Below are positions 33,615-42,110 of a DNA stretch of 64,000 nt, one piece after another. Source of the stretch: Alphaproteobacteria bacterium (GTDB lineage Bacteria > Pseudomonadota > Alphaproteobacteria > Geminicoccales > Geminicoccaceae); the NCBI GenBank assembly GCA_027045875.1, contig JALUAG010000008.1, forward strand, positions 28,375-92,374, in the 5' to 3' direction. Both the position numbers and the translations under genes were made by a program. Position 1 is the stretch's first letter, and each line of letters starts with the position of its first letter. Under the pieces are notes generated by a model. The model had not been told where the DNA came from. It ran no database searches and was given only the letters and a program-made list of their open reading frames with translations.

Positions 33615-36260
33615 TCAGGTGATGCGCTCGAGCGCCGCCTGCAGCCGTTCGCGGGTGCGGGCCGCCGCATGGCGGCGTTCGCGCTGGCTCTCCACCACCT
33701 CGACCGGTGCCCGACGCAGGAAGTTCTCGTTGGCGAGCTTGGCCTCGAGCTTGCGGATCTCGGCCTCGACACGGCCGATCTCCTTTTCGAGCCGCGCCCG
33801 CTCGCGGGCGAGATCGACCACCTCGCCGACCGGCAGGCTGAAGGTGGTCTCGTCGACCACCACCACCAGCGACTGGGGCTCGGGCGGCCGCTCCTCGAGC
33901 TCGATCCGTTCGAGGCGGGCGAGGCGCCGGATGGCCTCGGCATGGCCGGCGAGCCGCTCCAGGGTCCGCGCTCCGGCGCCCTGCTGGTGGAGGACGAGAC
34001 GGGCCGAAGGCGGCACGTTGAGCTCGGTGCGGGCGGCGCGGATGGCGCCGATGGTGCGGATCAGCCAGGACATCTCCTCTTCCGCCCCGGCGTCCACCAG
34101 CTCCTCGCCGATCTCGGGCCAGGGCCGCCCGATCAGCATCCCCTCCCGCGCGTCGAACATCCGCGCCCACAGCTCCTCGCTCACGAAGGGCGCCATCGGA
34201 TGGAGGAGATGGAGGACGTGCTCCAGCACCCAGGCGGCGGTGCTCCGCGTCTCGCGACGCAGCCCCTCGTCGCCGCCCTGGAGCAGGGGCTTTGCGAGCT
34301 CCACCCACCAGTCGCAGAAGGTGTCCCAGACGAAACGGTAGAGGGTCTGCGCGGCCTCGTTGAAGCGGTAGGTCTCGAAGGCCAGGGTGACGGCGGCGGC
34401 GGTGCGGCCGGTCTCGCCCACGATCCAGCGATTGAGCCGGTGTTCGGCCCGCGTCGGAACGAAGCCGGGATCGGGACGGCCCTCGTTCATGGCGATGAAG
34501 CGGGCCGCGTTCCACAGCTTGGTGACGAAGTTGCGGTAACCCTCGACCCGGCTCGGGCCGAACTTGATGTCCCGCCCCTGCGCCGTGCTGGCGAGGATGG
34601 CGAAGCGCAGGGCGTCGGCGCCGTAGCGCTCGATGAGCTCCAGCGGATCGACGACGTTGCCCTTGGTCTTGGACATCTTCTGGCCGGCCTCGTCGCGCAC
34701 CAGCCCGTGGATGTAGACCTCGCGGAAGGGCACGTCCTCCATGAAGTGGAGGCCCATCATCATCATCCGGGCGACCCAGAAGAAGATGATGTCGAAGCCG
34801 GTGACCAGCACGTCGGTCGGATAGAAGCGCCGGAGCTCCGGCGTCGTCTCCGGCCAGCCCAGGGTCGAGAAGGGCCAGAGGGCGGAGGAGAACCAGGTGT
34901 CCAGCACGTCGGGGTCGCGTTCGAGGGCGACCTCTTCTCCGTAATGCTCCCGCGCGAGGGTCCGCGCCTCCTCCTCGCTCTCGGCGACGAAGATTGCGCC
35001 GTCGGGTCCGTACCAGGCGGGAATGCGATGCCCCCACCAGAGCTGGCGCGAGATGCACCAGGGCTGGATGTTGCGCATCCACTCGAAGTAGGTGTTCTCC
35101 CACTGCTTCGGGACGAAGCGGGTGCGCCCGGTCTCGACCGCCTCGATGGCCGGCTTCGCGAGGGTCGCGGCGTCGGCGTACCACTGGTCGGTGAGGAAGG
35201 GCTCGAGCGGCGTGTGCGAGCGGTCGCCGTGCGGCACCATGTGGGTGTGGGGTTCCACCTTCTCGAGCAGCCCCGCCGCCTCCAGGTCGGCGACCACCCG
35301 CTTTCTCGCCTCGAAGCGGTCGAGCCCGCGGTAGGCCTCGGGGGCGTTCTCGTTCATGCGCCCGCGGGCGTCGATGACGCCGATCATCTCGAGCCCGTGT
35401 CGACGACCGATCTCGAAGTCGGCGAAATCGTGCGCGGGCGTGACCTTGACCGCGCCGGTGCCGAACTCGGGATCGACGTGCTCGTCGGCGACGATCGGGA
35501 TGCGGCGCCCGACGAGCGGCAGGATGACGTGCCGGCCCACCAGGTCCCGGTAGCGCCCATCCTCGGGGTGCACCGCCACGCCGGTGTCGCCGAGCATCGT
35601 CTCGGGCCGCGTGGTGGCGACCACGAGGAAGCGCCCCTCCTCCCCTTCGACGGGATAGCGGAAGTACCAGAGATGCCCCCGGGTCTCGACCTGCTGCACC
35701 TCGAGATCGGAGACCGCGGTCTGGAGCGCGCAGTCCCAGTTGACCAGCCGCTTGTCCTTGTAGATCAGGCCCTGCCGGTAGAGGAGGACGAAGGCCCGAC
35801 GCACGGCCCGCGACAGTCCCTCGTCGAGGGTGAACCGCTCACGGCTCCAGTCGGGCGAGGCGCCGAGGCGGCGGAGCTGGGTGACGATCCTGCCGCCCGA
35901 TTCCTCCTTCCAGCGCCAGACCTCGGCGAGAAAGGCCTCGCGCCCCATCCGGCGGCGGTCCCGGCCCTCGGCCGCCAGCTTGCGTTCCACCACCATCTGG
36001 GTGGCGATGCCGGCGTGGTCGGTGCCCGGCTGCCAGAGGGTGTCGCGCCCCCGCATGCGGTGGAAGCGCACGAGCGCATCCTGGATGGTGAAGGTCAGCG
36101 CGTGCCCCATGTGCAGGCTGCCGGTCACGTTGGGCGGCGGCATCATGACGCACCAGGGCACCCGCCCCTCCTCCATCCGGGGCGCGAACAGCCCGGTCTT
36201 CTCCCAGGCCTCGTAGATGCGCGGTTCCACCTCGCCCGGGCGGTAGGTCTTTTCCAGCAT
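33615..36260 (-). CDS. valS: Valyl-tRNA synthetase
   Basis: An 881-residue class Ia synthetase. It starts LEKTYRPGEVEPRIYEAWE and has the HIGH-type motif LHMGHAL (about 49-55), the editing CP1 domain (TTRPETMLGDTGVAVHPED) and the KMSKS-type KMSKTKGN near residue 530. The C-terminal coiled-coil tRNA-binding arm (RARLEKEIGRVEAEIRKLEAKLANE) is intact. The ATG at 36260 was chosen because homology begins there; the frame runs far upstream without similarity. First gene of valS-M17-thioesterase. Confidence 0.97.
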   Translation of the reverse strand: MLEKTYRPGEVEPRIYEAWEKTGLFAPRMEEGRVPWCVMMPPPNVTGSLHMGHALTFTIQDALVRFHRMRGRDTLWQPGTDHAGIATQMVVERKLAAEGRDRRRMGREAFLAEVWRWKEESGGRIVTQLRRLGASPDWSRERFTLDEGLSRAVRRAFVLLYRQGLIYKDKRLVNWDCALQTAVSDLEVQQVETRGHLWYFRYPVEGEEGRFLVVATTRPETMLGDTGVAVHPEDGRYRDLVGRHVILPLVGRRIPIVADEHVDPEFGTGAVKVTPAHDFADFEIGRRHGLEMIGVIDARGRMNENAPEAYRGLDRFEARKRVVADLEAAGLLEKVEPHTHMVPHGDRSHTPLEPFLTDQWYADAATLAKPAIEAVETGRTRFVPKQWENTYFEWMRNIQPWCISRQLWWGHRIPAWYGPDGAIFVAESEEEARTLAREHYGEEVALERDPDVLDTWFSSALWPFSTLGWPETTPELRRFYPTDVLVTGFDIIFFWVARMMMMGLHFMEDVPFREVYIHGLVRDEAGQKMSKTKGNVVDPLELIERYGADALRFAILASTAQGRDIKFGPSRVEGYRNFVTKLWNAARFIAMNEGRPDPGFVPTRAEHRLNRWIVGETGRTAAAVTLAFETYRFNEAAQTLYRFVWDTFCDWWVELAKPLLQGGDEGLRRETRSTAAWVLEHVLHLLHPMAPFVSEELWARMFDAREGMLIGRPWPEIGEELVDAGAEEEMSWLIRTIGAIRAARTELNVPPSARLVLHQQGAGARTLERLAGHAEAIRRLARLERIELEERPPEPQSLVVVVDETTFSLPVGEVVDLARERARLEKEIGRVEAEIRKLEAKLANENFLRRAPVEVVESQRERRHAAARTRERLQAALERIT

Positions 36261-36312
36261 GCGCCAACCCGTCGGAAAAAGGGAATGTCGGGGCGTCTCG
36301 CAACTGCGAAGG

Positions 36313-36341
36313 CGTTTAGGCGAAAGCCGGGGGCGCGGCAA
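36313..36341 (-). promoter_or_regulatory. Predicted promoter of valS
   Basis: On the minus strand TTGCCG (36341-36336), a 17-bp spacer and TAAACG (36318-36313). The leader would be about 45 nt, with no T-box, as expected for a proteobacterium. Confidence 0.45.
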
Positions 36342-36443
36342 GGCGGGCGGCGGCGGCTTCCGCCCCCGGCGAGGCGCTGGCGATCCCTCGCGGGCGGGCG
36401 TAGGAACGACCGGGCATCCACCGGAAATCCGTGGAGACCGGTC

Positions 36444-37571
36444 GTGCGGATCCCGAAGGCCCCGCTGCTGTTCCTCCTGCTCGCCGCCTGCGCCGGGCCG
36501 CTGCTGCCGTTCACCACCGACGGGCCACCCGTGGTGCTGACCACCCTCGACAAGGCGGGCATCGCCGACGATCGCGGCCGCTTCCGCGAGATCCTCTGCG
36601 CCGTGCAGCGCGATCACGGTGCCGCCTGGCCGGACGACCGCCCCTGCGCGCGCATCCTGTGGACGGTCGGCGCGGAACCCCCGGCCACCGGCAGGCCGGT
36701 CGCCCTCGGACCGCCCGGGAGGCGCTTTCGGGTGGTGGCGGTGACCGGCTTCGGCGCCGACTGTTTCGCGCCCTACGTGCGGATGCTGGAGGATGCCGAA
36801 CCGCTCCTGCGAACGCTCGGCCATCGCCTCGAACAGGTGCCGGTGACCGCCTTCGGCAGCGTCGCCCAGAACGCCCGCATCCTGCGCGACTTCCTGCGGC
36901 GGCTCGAGACGGAACCGGACGAGCGGATCGTCCTCATCGGCTATTCCAAGGGGGTGCCGGACAGTCTCGAGGCGCTCCGCGCCTATCCGGAGGTGCGGGA
37001 GAAGGTAGCCGCCTTCGTGAGCCTCGCGGGCGCCGTCAACGGCTCGCCGCTGGCCGAGGCGGTCCCCGGCTGGATCGACGATCTGGTGGCGCTGCTGCCC
37101 GGCACCGTCTGCCACATGGGCGACGAGGGGGCGCTTGCCGATCTGCGGCCGCGGGTGCGGCTCGAGGCGGTGGCCGCGGCGCCCGCCGTGCCGCCGGTGC
37201 CGAGCTTTTCGCTGGTCGCCTTCGCCCCCGAGGCGGAGGTCTCCACCCTGCTGCGCCCCTTCTGGGGCCGGCTCGCCGGTGCCGATCCGCGCAACGACGG
37301 TCAAGTGTTGTGGTACGACCAGCTCGTGCCCGGCAGCACGCTTCTCGGTTACCTGCGCGGCGACCATCTGGCGGTGGGCATGCCGGTGGCCCGCAAGATG
37401 CCGCGCCTCGCGGCCGGCCGCATCGACCGGAACGCCTTTCCCCGCGCCATCCTTCTGGAGGCGGTGCTGCGCTATCTCGAGGAGCGGCTGGCGGCGCCCG
37501 TCAGGCCTCGGCCGGCCGCAACGGCGCCGCCTCGCCGATTGTCACCAGCCGCCGGATCTCGTCGCTCCTGA
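36444..37571 (+). CDS. Putative lipoprotein with alpha/beta-hydrolase fold
   Basis: A 375-residue protein. The N-terminus RIPKAPLLFLLLAAC is a lipoprotein signal with lipobox LAAC and lipidated Cys16. The core reads FRVVAVTGFGADCF, then IVLIGYSKGVPDSLEAL, where GYSKG is a GxSxG nucleophile elbow (Ser168). A late histidine in RGDHLAVGMPVARK could complete a triad. It may be a lipase or esterase held at a membrane. The start is a GTG at 36444 with GGAGA upstream. Its last 71 bp overlap the convergent TIGR03032 gene; the overlapping tail is Pro/Arg/Ala-rich and may be dispensable. Confidence 0.75.
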   Translation: MRIPKAPLLFLLLAACAGPLLPFTTDGPPVVLTTLDKAGIADDRGRFREILCAVQRDHGAAWPDDRPCARILWTVGAEPPATGRPVALGPPGRRFRVVAVTGFGADCFAPYVRMLEDAEPLLRTLGHRLEQVPVTAFGSVAQNARILRDFLRRLETEPDERIVLIGYSKGVPDSLEALRAYPEVREKVAAFVSLAGAVNGSPLAEAVPGWIDDLVALLPGTVCHMGDEGALADLRPRVRLEAVAAAPAVPPVPSFSLVAFAPEAEVSTLLRPFWGRLAGADPRNDGQVLWYDQLVPGSTLLGYLRGDHLAVGMPVARKMPRLAAGRIDRNAFPRAILLEAVLRYLEERLAAPVRPRPAATAPPRRLSPAAGSRRS

Positions 37572-38577
37572 GGCCCACCGCCCGCGGCCGGCGCACCCCG
37601 GGCAGGACCGCCACGTCGTAGAGCTCCGAGACCACGCCCTCGAAACGCAACCAGTGGCGGATCTCGCCGCTGTCGGTATCGATCACCAGCAGGCCGCAGC
37701 GCGGCGCCGCCCCGCGGGCCGCGAGCTCGCGGTCGAGCGCGAGGCCCTGGAACATGGCGTCCCCGCGCGGCATGGAGGTGCCGACCACCGCCCAGCGGTC
37801 GTGGAAGGCGAGACCGCGGGCGTAACCCGGACAGAAGGTGACCCGCTCGAAGCGTCCGCTCGCGGGATCGAGGAAGCCGAGCCAGCCGGTACCGGATTCG
37901 AGCAGCCACAGGCGGCCGCGGTACCAGCGGGGCGAGTGCGGCATGGAGAGCCCCTCGGCCACCACCCGGTCGGTGGCGAGCTCGATCACCACCCCGCCGT
38001 CGCCGCGCCGGTCCCGCCAGCCGTCGACGACGTCGCTGCACGCCACCGCGGTCACGAAGGCGGGGCGTCCCTCGCGCAGGGCGAGCCCGTTCAGATGGCA
38101 GCGGTCCTCGGCCGCCAGCCGGCTCACGAAAGGGGGCCGCCACACGGGATGCAGGCTCGCCCTCTCGCCCACGGTGGCGAGGCAGCTCATCAGGGTTGCC
38201 ACGAACAGGAGCCGTCCCTCGCGGTCGCGGGCGAGGTCGTGGATGTCGAGTTCCCCGGTGGTCCAGGCGAGCTGCGGCACGTAGAGCCGGTCGTAACCCT
38301 CGCGGTCGCGGCGCCCGTCGAGCGCATCCGCGAAGCACCAGATCTGGAACAGGGTGGCGAGACAGAGTTCGCGGGAATCGGGGCTCGCCCAAAGCCCCAT
38401 CGCCCGGTCGAAGCTGCGCTCGAAGATCGAGAGACGCCCCCGTTCGCCGCGGCCGATCAGAAAGAGCTTGCCGGTCTGGTAGGTGGAAAGCGCGAGCGCC
38501 AGATCGCACGCCTCGAGCCAGTCGGGGAACCGGCGCGAACAGTCGATGCGCAGCACCGGTGGCGCGGGAGCGGTCAT
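37501..38577 (-). CDS. TIGR03032-family protein (DUF4915)
   Basis: A 358-residue protein of the TIGR03032 group. ALALSTYQTGKLFLIGR, LWASPDSRELCLATLFQIWCF, DIHDLARDREGRLLFVATLMSCL and CHLNGLALREGRPAFVTAV are blades of a beta-propeller-like fold. Function is unknown; some members sit beside tetratricopeptide or sulfotransferase genes, which is not the case here. The ATG at 38577 is supported by start of homology. It is convergent and overlapping with the lipoprotein gene. Confidence 0.82.
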   Translation of the reverse strand: MTAPAPPVLRIDCSRRFPDWLEACDLALALSTYQTGKLFLIGRGERGRLSIFERSFDRAMGLWASPDSRELCLATLFQIWCFADALDGRRDREGYDRLYVPQLAWTTGELDIHDLARDREGRLLFVATLMSCLATVGERASLHPVWRPPFVSRLAAEDRCHLNGLALREGRPAFVTAVACSDVVDGWRDRRGDGGVVIELATDRVVAEGLSMPHSPRWYRGRLWLLESGTGWLGFLDPASGRFERVTFCPGYARGLAFHDRWAVVGTSMPRGDAMFQGLALDRELAARGAAPRCGLLVIDTDSGEIRHWLRFEGVVSELYDVAVLPGVRRPRAVGLRSDEIRRLVTIGEAAPLRPAEA

Positions 38578-38673
38578 GGCGGCCGGGATCCGTGATGGGG
38601 CGCCTCGTGCGAGCGATGATAGAGGTGCATCGGGACAAGCTCAACCATGCGGAGAGCGCGCCACGAGCCCCGG

Positions 38674-38925
38674 TCAGCGGTCGAACCGGTAGTGGCGGAT
38701 CAGCCGCCCGATCCAGCGGACCAGCCACCAGGGCACGAACCCGCCGAGGGCCACCATCACGAGGCCGACCAGGAGCCCCCGGGGACCGGCGATCTGACCC
38801 CGCGCGACCATGTCGTTGACGAGCATGCCGAACACCAGTCCGGCACCGAGAACGCCGGCCAGCCGCGCCCGACGGTGCCATCGCTCGCGGACCACCCAGC
38901 GGGTACGCATGCGCGGCTTTTCCAA
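38674..38925 (-). CDS. Small membrane protein with two transmembrane segments
   Basis: An 83-residue basic protein. ARLAGVLGAGLVFGMLV and GLLVGLVMVALGGFVPWWLV form two membrane helices; the ends are Arg-rich. No family recognised. A TTG at 38925 with GGGAGG 7 bp upstream is taken as start; the ATG at 38910 is the alternative. It lies downstream of rsmD. Confidence 0.5.
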   Translation of the reverse strand: MEKPRMRTRWVVRERWHRRARLAGVLGAGLVFGMLVNDMVARGQIAGPRGLLVGLVMVALGGFVPWWLVRWIGRLIRHYRFDR

Positions 38926-38995
38926 GCGTTCGCCTCCCGAGCTGCCGACGCTCCAGACCGAATACCATAGCGAGTTCGGATCGATATCGGAAGGT

Positions 38996-39574
38996 TCACG
39001 GACCCGGCAGGTCCTTCGACTCCTGATAGCGAAGGAACCGGAACCGACAGGAGCCGTACCGCCGCTCGTCCTCGCGCAGATAGGTCGCCGGTACGGCGAG
39101 ATCCTCGCGCGCGGCGAGCTCGACGACGACACGGGCGCCGGGCGTGAGCCAGCTGCCGGCGGCCAGCGCCTCCAGGGCCTGCGCGGCGAGGCCGCTGCGG
39201 TAGGGAGGGTCCAGGAACGCGATGTCGAACCTGCCGGTCGCACGGCCGAGGCGCGTCGCGTCCGTCGCCATCACCCGGATGGCGTCCCGGTGCGGGATCC
39301 GGTCGAGATTGGCCCGCAGCGCGACGAGCGCCGCCGGCTCCCGCTCCACCAGCAGCACCTCGCGGGCGCCCCGCGAAAACGCCTCGATACCGACCGCCCC
39401 GCTGCCGGCGAAGAGGTCGAGAAAACGGCTGCCGCGGAGCGGCGGTTCGCCGTGCTCGAGAATGCTGAACAGCGCCTCGCGGGCGCGGTCGGCGGTGGGG
39501 CGCACCAGGAGCCCGCGGGGAACGGCGAGACGGCGCCCCTTGAGGGAACCGGCGATGATGCGAAGGCCTTTCAC
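38996..39574 (-). CDS. rsmD: 16S rRNA (guanine-966-N2)-methyltransferase
   Basis: A 192-residue SAM enzyme. It begins LRIIAGSLKGRRLAVPRG, with the SAM loop LDLFAGSGAVGIEAFSRGA and the catalytic DPPY in FDIAFLDPPYRSG. RsmD methylates G966 of 16S rRNA in the assembled small-subunit particle. The GTG start at 39574 overlaps the stop of the upstream pseudouridine synthase gene (GTGA). Confidence 0.93.
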   Translation of the reverse strand: MKGLRIIAGSLKGRRLAVPRGLLVRPTADRAREALFSILEHGEPPLRGSRFLDLFAGSGAVGIEAFSRGAREVLLVEREPAALVALRANLDRIPHRDAIRVMATDATRLGRATGRFDIAFLDPPYRSGLAAQALEALAAGSWLTPGARVVVELAAREDLAVPATYLREDERRYGSCRFRFLRYQESKDLPGP

Positions 39575-40362
39575 CGGGACCGTGCCTCCGGGATCGGTGC
39601 TCCGGGGGTCGTCGGGAGCAGCCCGCCGAGCTGCTCGCGCAGCACCTTGGCGGGCACTTCCGCGATCGCCCGCTTCGGCAGCGCGCCGAGCTGGAACGGG
39701 CCGTAGGCGATGCGGATCAGGCGACCGACCTCGAGACCGAGATGGCCGAGCACCCGCCGAATCTCCCGGTTCTTGCCCTCGCGGAGCGCCACCGTGAGCC
39801 AGAGGTTGGCCCCCTGCTCGCGGTCGATGCGGGCCTCGATGGGGCCGTAGGTCACGCCGTCCACGGTGATGCCCCCGGCGAGTTCCTCGAGCCGCTTCGG
39901 GGATACCCGGCCGAAGGCCCGCACCCGATAGCGACGGATCCAGCCCGTCGCCGGCAGTTCGAGACGGCGCTTGAGCATGCCGTCGTTGGTCAGCAGCAGC
40001 AGCCCTTCGGAGTTGAGATCGAGGCGACCGATCGGCATCAGCCGCGGCAGCCCCCGGGGCAGCAGCATGGCAACCGTGGGACGGCCCGCGGCGTCGCGGG
40101 CGGTGGTCAGCACGCCCCGCGGCTTGTGGAAGCGGAAGAGGCGCGGCGGTTCGACGGCCGGCAGCGGCTCGCCGTCGACCTCGATCCGTTGCCCGGGCGC
40201 CACCCGGACGGCGGGGCTGTCGATCGTCCGGCCGTCGATGCGCACCCGTCCGGCCGCGACGAGCCGCTCGGCGTCGCGTCGCGAACACAGGCCCGCACGC
40301 GCGATCCGTTTGGCGATGCGCTCGCCCCGCCCGGTCCGTTCCTCGGTCACGGCGTCCGTCAA
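39571..40362 (-). CDS. Pseudouridine synthase, RsuA/RluB family
   Basis: A 263-residue enzyme. An S4 RNA-binding domain (IAKRIARAGLCSRRDAERLVAAGRVRIDG) is followed by the RsuA-type catalytic domain with LMPIGRLDLNSEGLLLLTND carrying the catalytic aspartate. RluB in E. coli modifies U2605 of 23S rRNA; RluB, RluE and RluF are not separated here with confidence. The start is taken as TTG at 40362, overlapping the amidotransferase stop; GTG at 40350 is an equal alternative. rsmD follows directly. Confidence 0.9.
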   Translation of the reverse strand: MTDAVTEERTGRGERIAKRIARAGLCSRRDAERLVAAGRVRIDGRTIDSPAVRVAPGQRIEVDGEPLPAVEPPRLFRFHKPRGVLTTARDAAGRPTVAMLLPRGLPRLMPIGRLDLNSEGLLLLTNDGMLKRRLELPATGWIRRYRVRAFGRVSPKRLEELAGGITVDGVTYGPIEARIDREQGANLWLTVALREGKNREIRRVLGHLGLEVGRLIRIAYGPFQLGALPKRAIAEVPAKVLREQLGGLLPTTPGAPIPEARSR

Positions 40363-41093
40363 CGCTTTTCCCCAGCAGCCGCCACGAAGGCCGCGACGAT
40401 GGCCCCGTCTCCCGGATCGATGCGGTATTCGGGATGCCACTGCACCCCGAGGCAGAAGCGGTACGCGGGGGCCTCGATGGCCTCGATCACCCCGTCGGCC
40501 GCGTGGGCCGAGGCGACGACGCCGCGTCCGAGCCGGTCCGCCGCCTGGTGATGGGCGCTGTTGACCGCCATCCTGTCCCTGCCGGTGATCCGGTGCAGCA
40601 GCGTTCCCGGCACGATCCTCACCTCGTGGCCGGGCTCGGTGCGCGGGTTGGGCTGCTCGTGGGGCAGCGCCCCCGCGATCGCATCCGGGATGTGCTGGAT
40701 AAGTGTTCCCCCGAGCACGACGTTCAAGAGCTGCTGGCCGCCGCAGATGCCGAGCACCGGCAGATCGCGGGCGAGCGCCCCCTCGAGGATGGCCCATTCG
40801 AAGCGGGTGCGCTTTTCCTTGAGGGTCACCGTGCCGTGCCGCTCCTCCGCCCCGTAGAGGGCGGGATCCACGTCGAAGGCGCCACCGGTCACGAGGAGCC
40901 CGTCGAGCAGCGCCAGATACTCTCCCGTCCGCTCGGCTGCGTGCGGCAGGGCGAGCGGCAGCCCGCCCGCGTCGAGTACCACCTCGCAATAGTTCTCCCG
41001 CAGCGCGTACCAGGGAAGGCTCGCGTAGCCACCGGCCGGCTCGGCATCGAGGGTGATGCCGATCACCGGCCTCCGCCCGCCGCTCGCCGCCAT
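40359..41093 (-). CDS. Class-I glutamine-amidotransferase-like peptidase C26 (PuuD type)
   Basis: A 244-residue hydrolase. The nucleophile is Cys117 in LGICGGQQ and the histidine lies in LGVQWHPEY. The N-terminus RPVIGITLD and LLVTGGAFDVDP match gamma-glutamyl-gamma-aminobutyrate hydrolases. The substrate is likely a gamma-glutamylated amine or amino acid, by similarity only; no putrescine pathway genes are adjacent. Its stop overlaps the pseudouridine synthase start. Confidence 0.88.
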   Translation of the reverse strand: MAASGGRRPVIGITLDAEPAGGYASLPWYALRENYCEVVLDAGGLPLALPHAAERTGEYLALLDGLLVTGGAFDVDPALYGAEERHGTVTLKEKRTRFEWAILEGALARDLPVLGICGGQQLLNVVLGGTLIQHIPDAIAGALPHEQPNPRTEPGHEVRIVPGTLLHRITGRDRMAVNSAHHQAADRLGRGVVASAHAADGVIEAIEAPAYRFCLGVQWHPEYRIDPGDGAIVAAFVAAAGEKR

Positions 41094-41102
41094 CCCTCGC
41101 CC

Positions 41103-41567
41103 CTAGTATGGGGTGCCGTCTGCATGGGCGAAGCGCCGCCCCGGAAGTACCCGCAGGTCGACGCCGGGATAGAACGCCTCGTCCTCGGGATGGCGAGTGC
41201 CGATCTCGAGATAGAGGGCCGGACGGTCGCTGCGGTTGACGAGGTGATGGCCGTCGGGGCGTCCCTTGGGAAAGCCCGCGCACATCCCGGCCCGCAGCAG
41301 CTGCTCGCCGGCGTCGGTGACCAGCACGAGCTCGCCCTCGAGGATGTAGACGAATTCGTCCTCCTTGGTATGCCAGTGGCGGAGCGCCGAGGCGGCGCCG
41401 GGATCCAGCCGCGTGAGGTTGACCCCGAAGTCGACGAGGCCGAGCGCATCCCCGAGCGCCCGCTTGTGGCGCCCGGCCACCACCTCGCGGAAGGGTTCGG
41501 GATATCCCGTGGTGCTGCGCTCGGCGACGGTGGCGGGATCGAGGGCCGGCGGGTGAAGATCGCTCAT
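41103..41567 (-). CDS. Cupin-domain protein
   Basis: A 154-residue single cupin barrel. RHWHTKEDEFVYILEGELVLVTDAG gives the metal-binding His-x-His-Glu set of motif 1, and CAGFPKGRPDGHHLVNRSD gives motif 2 with its histidine. Many such proteins are dioxygenases, isomerases or sugar-binding proteins; no choice can be made. The ATG at 41567 has GAAGGAG upstream; a longer frame exists but lacks a good ribosome site. Confidence 0.85.
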   Translation of the reverse strand: MSDLHPPALDPATVAERSTTGYPEPFREVVAGRHKRALGDALGLVDFGVNLTRLDPGAASALRHWHTKEDEFVYILEGELVLVTDAGEQLLRAGMCAGFPKGRPDGHHLVNRSDRPALYLEIGTRHPEDEAFYPGVDLRVLPGRRFAHADGTPY

Positions 41568-41680
41568 CGCATTCTCCTTCGAGCTGGTCTTCCGAATGCC
41601 CCCGGCGGCACGGAGCGCGGCTGGTGCGGCCGGAAGGTCGCGACTATGCTGCACCGGCCAGAAAAGCCGCGGAGTGGCGG

Positions 41681-42106
41681 GTGCGCAAGCCCAAGATCAC
41701 CGTCGAGGAGTTCCTCGAACTGGCCACCGAGGGCGTGCCCTACGTGGGCCTCCTGGGCTGCCGGGTGGAGCGCCTCGGCCACGGCGAGATCGACATCCGG
41801 TTGCCCTGGCAGGAGCTCCTGCGACGGCCCGGCGGCACCGTCTGCGGGCCGGCCATGATGGCCCTCGCCGACATCGCCCTCTACGGCGTCGTGCTGTCGC
41901 TGGTGGGCAGAGTGCCGCTCGCCGTCACCACCGATCTCAACATCCATTTCCTGCGCAAGCCCGCCCCCGGCGATCTCCTGGCCCGCGGCCGGCTGATCCG
42001 GGCGGGGCGGACGCTGGTCGTCGGCGAGGTCGCCATCGCCCCGCCCGACGAGCCGCGGCCGGTGGCGCACGCCGTCGGCACCTACATCCTTCCCGCCGCG
42101 GGCTGA
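41681..42106 (+). CDS. PaaI-family thioesterase (hot-dog fold)
   Basis: A 141-residue protein. GLLGCRVERLGHGEIDIRLPWQELLRRPGGTVCGPAMMALADIALY has the PaaI pattern (HxxxG...G...LAD). It probably hydrolyses an acyl- or aryl-CoA. GTG at 41681 with GGAG upstream is preferred; the frame also opens at 41624. It is divergent from the cupin gene and 4 bp before the MFS gene. Confidence 0.82.
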   Translation: MRKPKITVEEFLELATEGVPYVGLLGCRVERLGHGEIDIRLPWQELLRRPGGTVCGPAMMALADIALYGVVLSLVGRVPLAVTTDLNIHFLRKPAPGDLLARGRLIRAGRTLVVGEVAIAPPDEPRPVAHAVGTYILPAAG

Positions 42107-42110
42107 CGCC

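Noticed and set aside
32346..37571. Very long plus-strand frame (1741 codons) opposite the aminopeptidase and valS genes
   Set aside because: Only its last 375 codons (from GTG 36444) look like a protein. The rest is antisense to well-supported genes and reflects high G+C with few stops.
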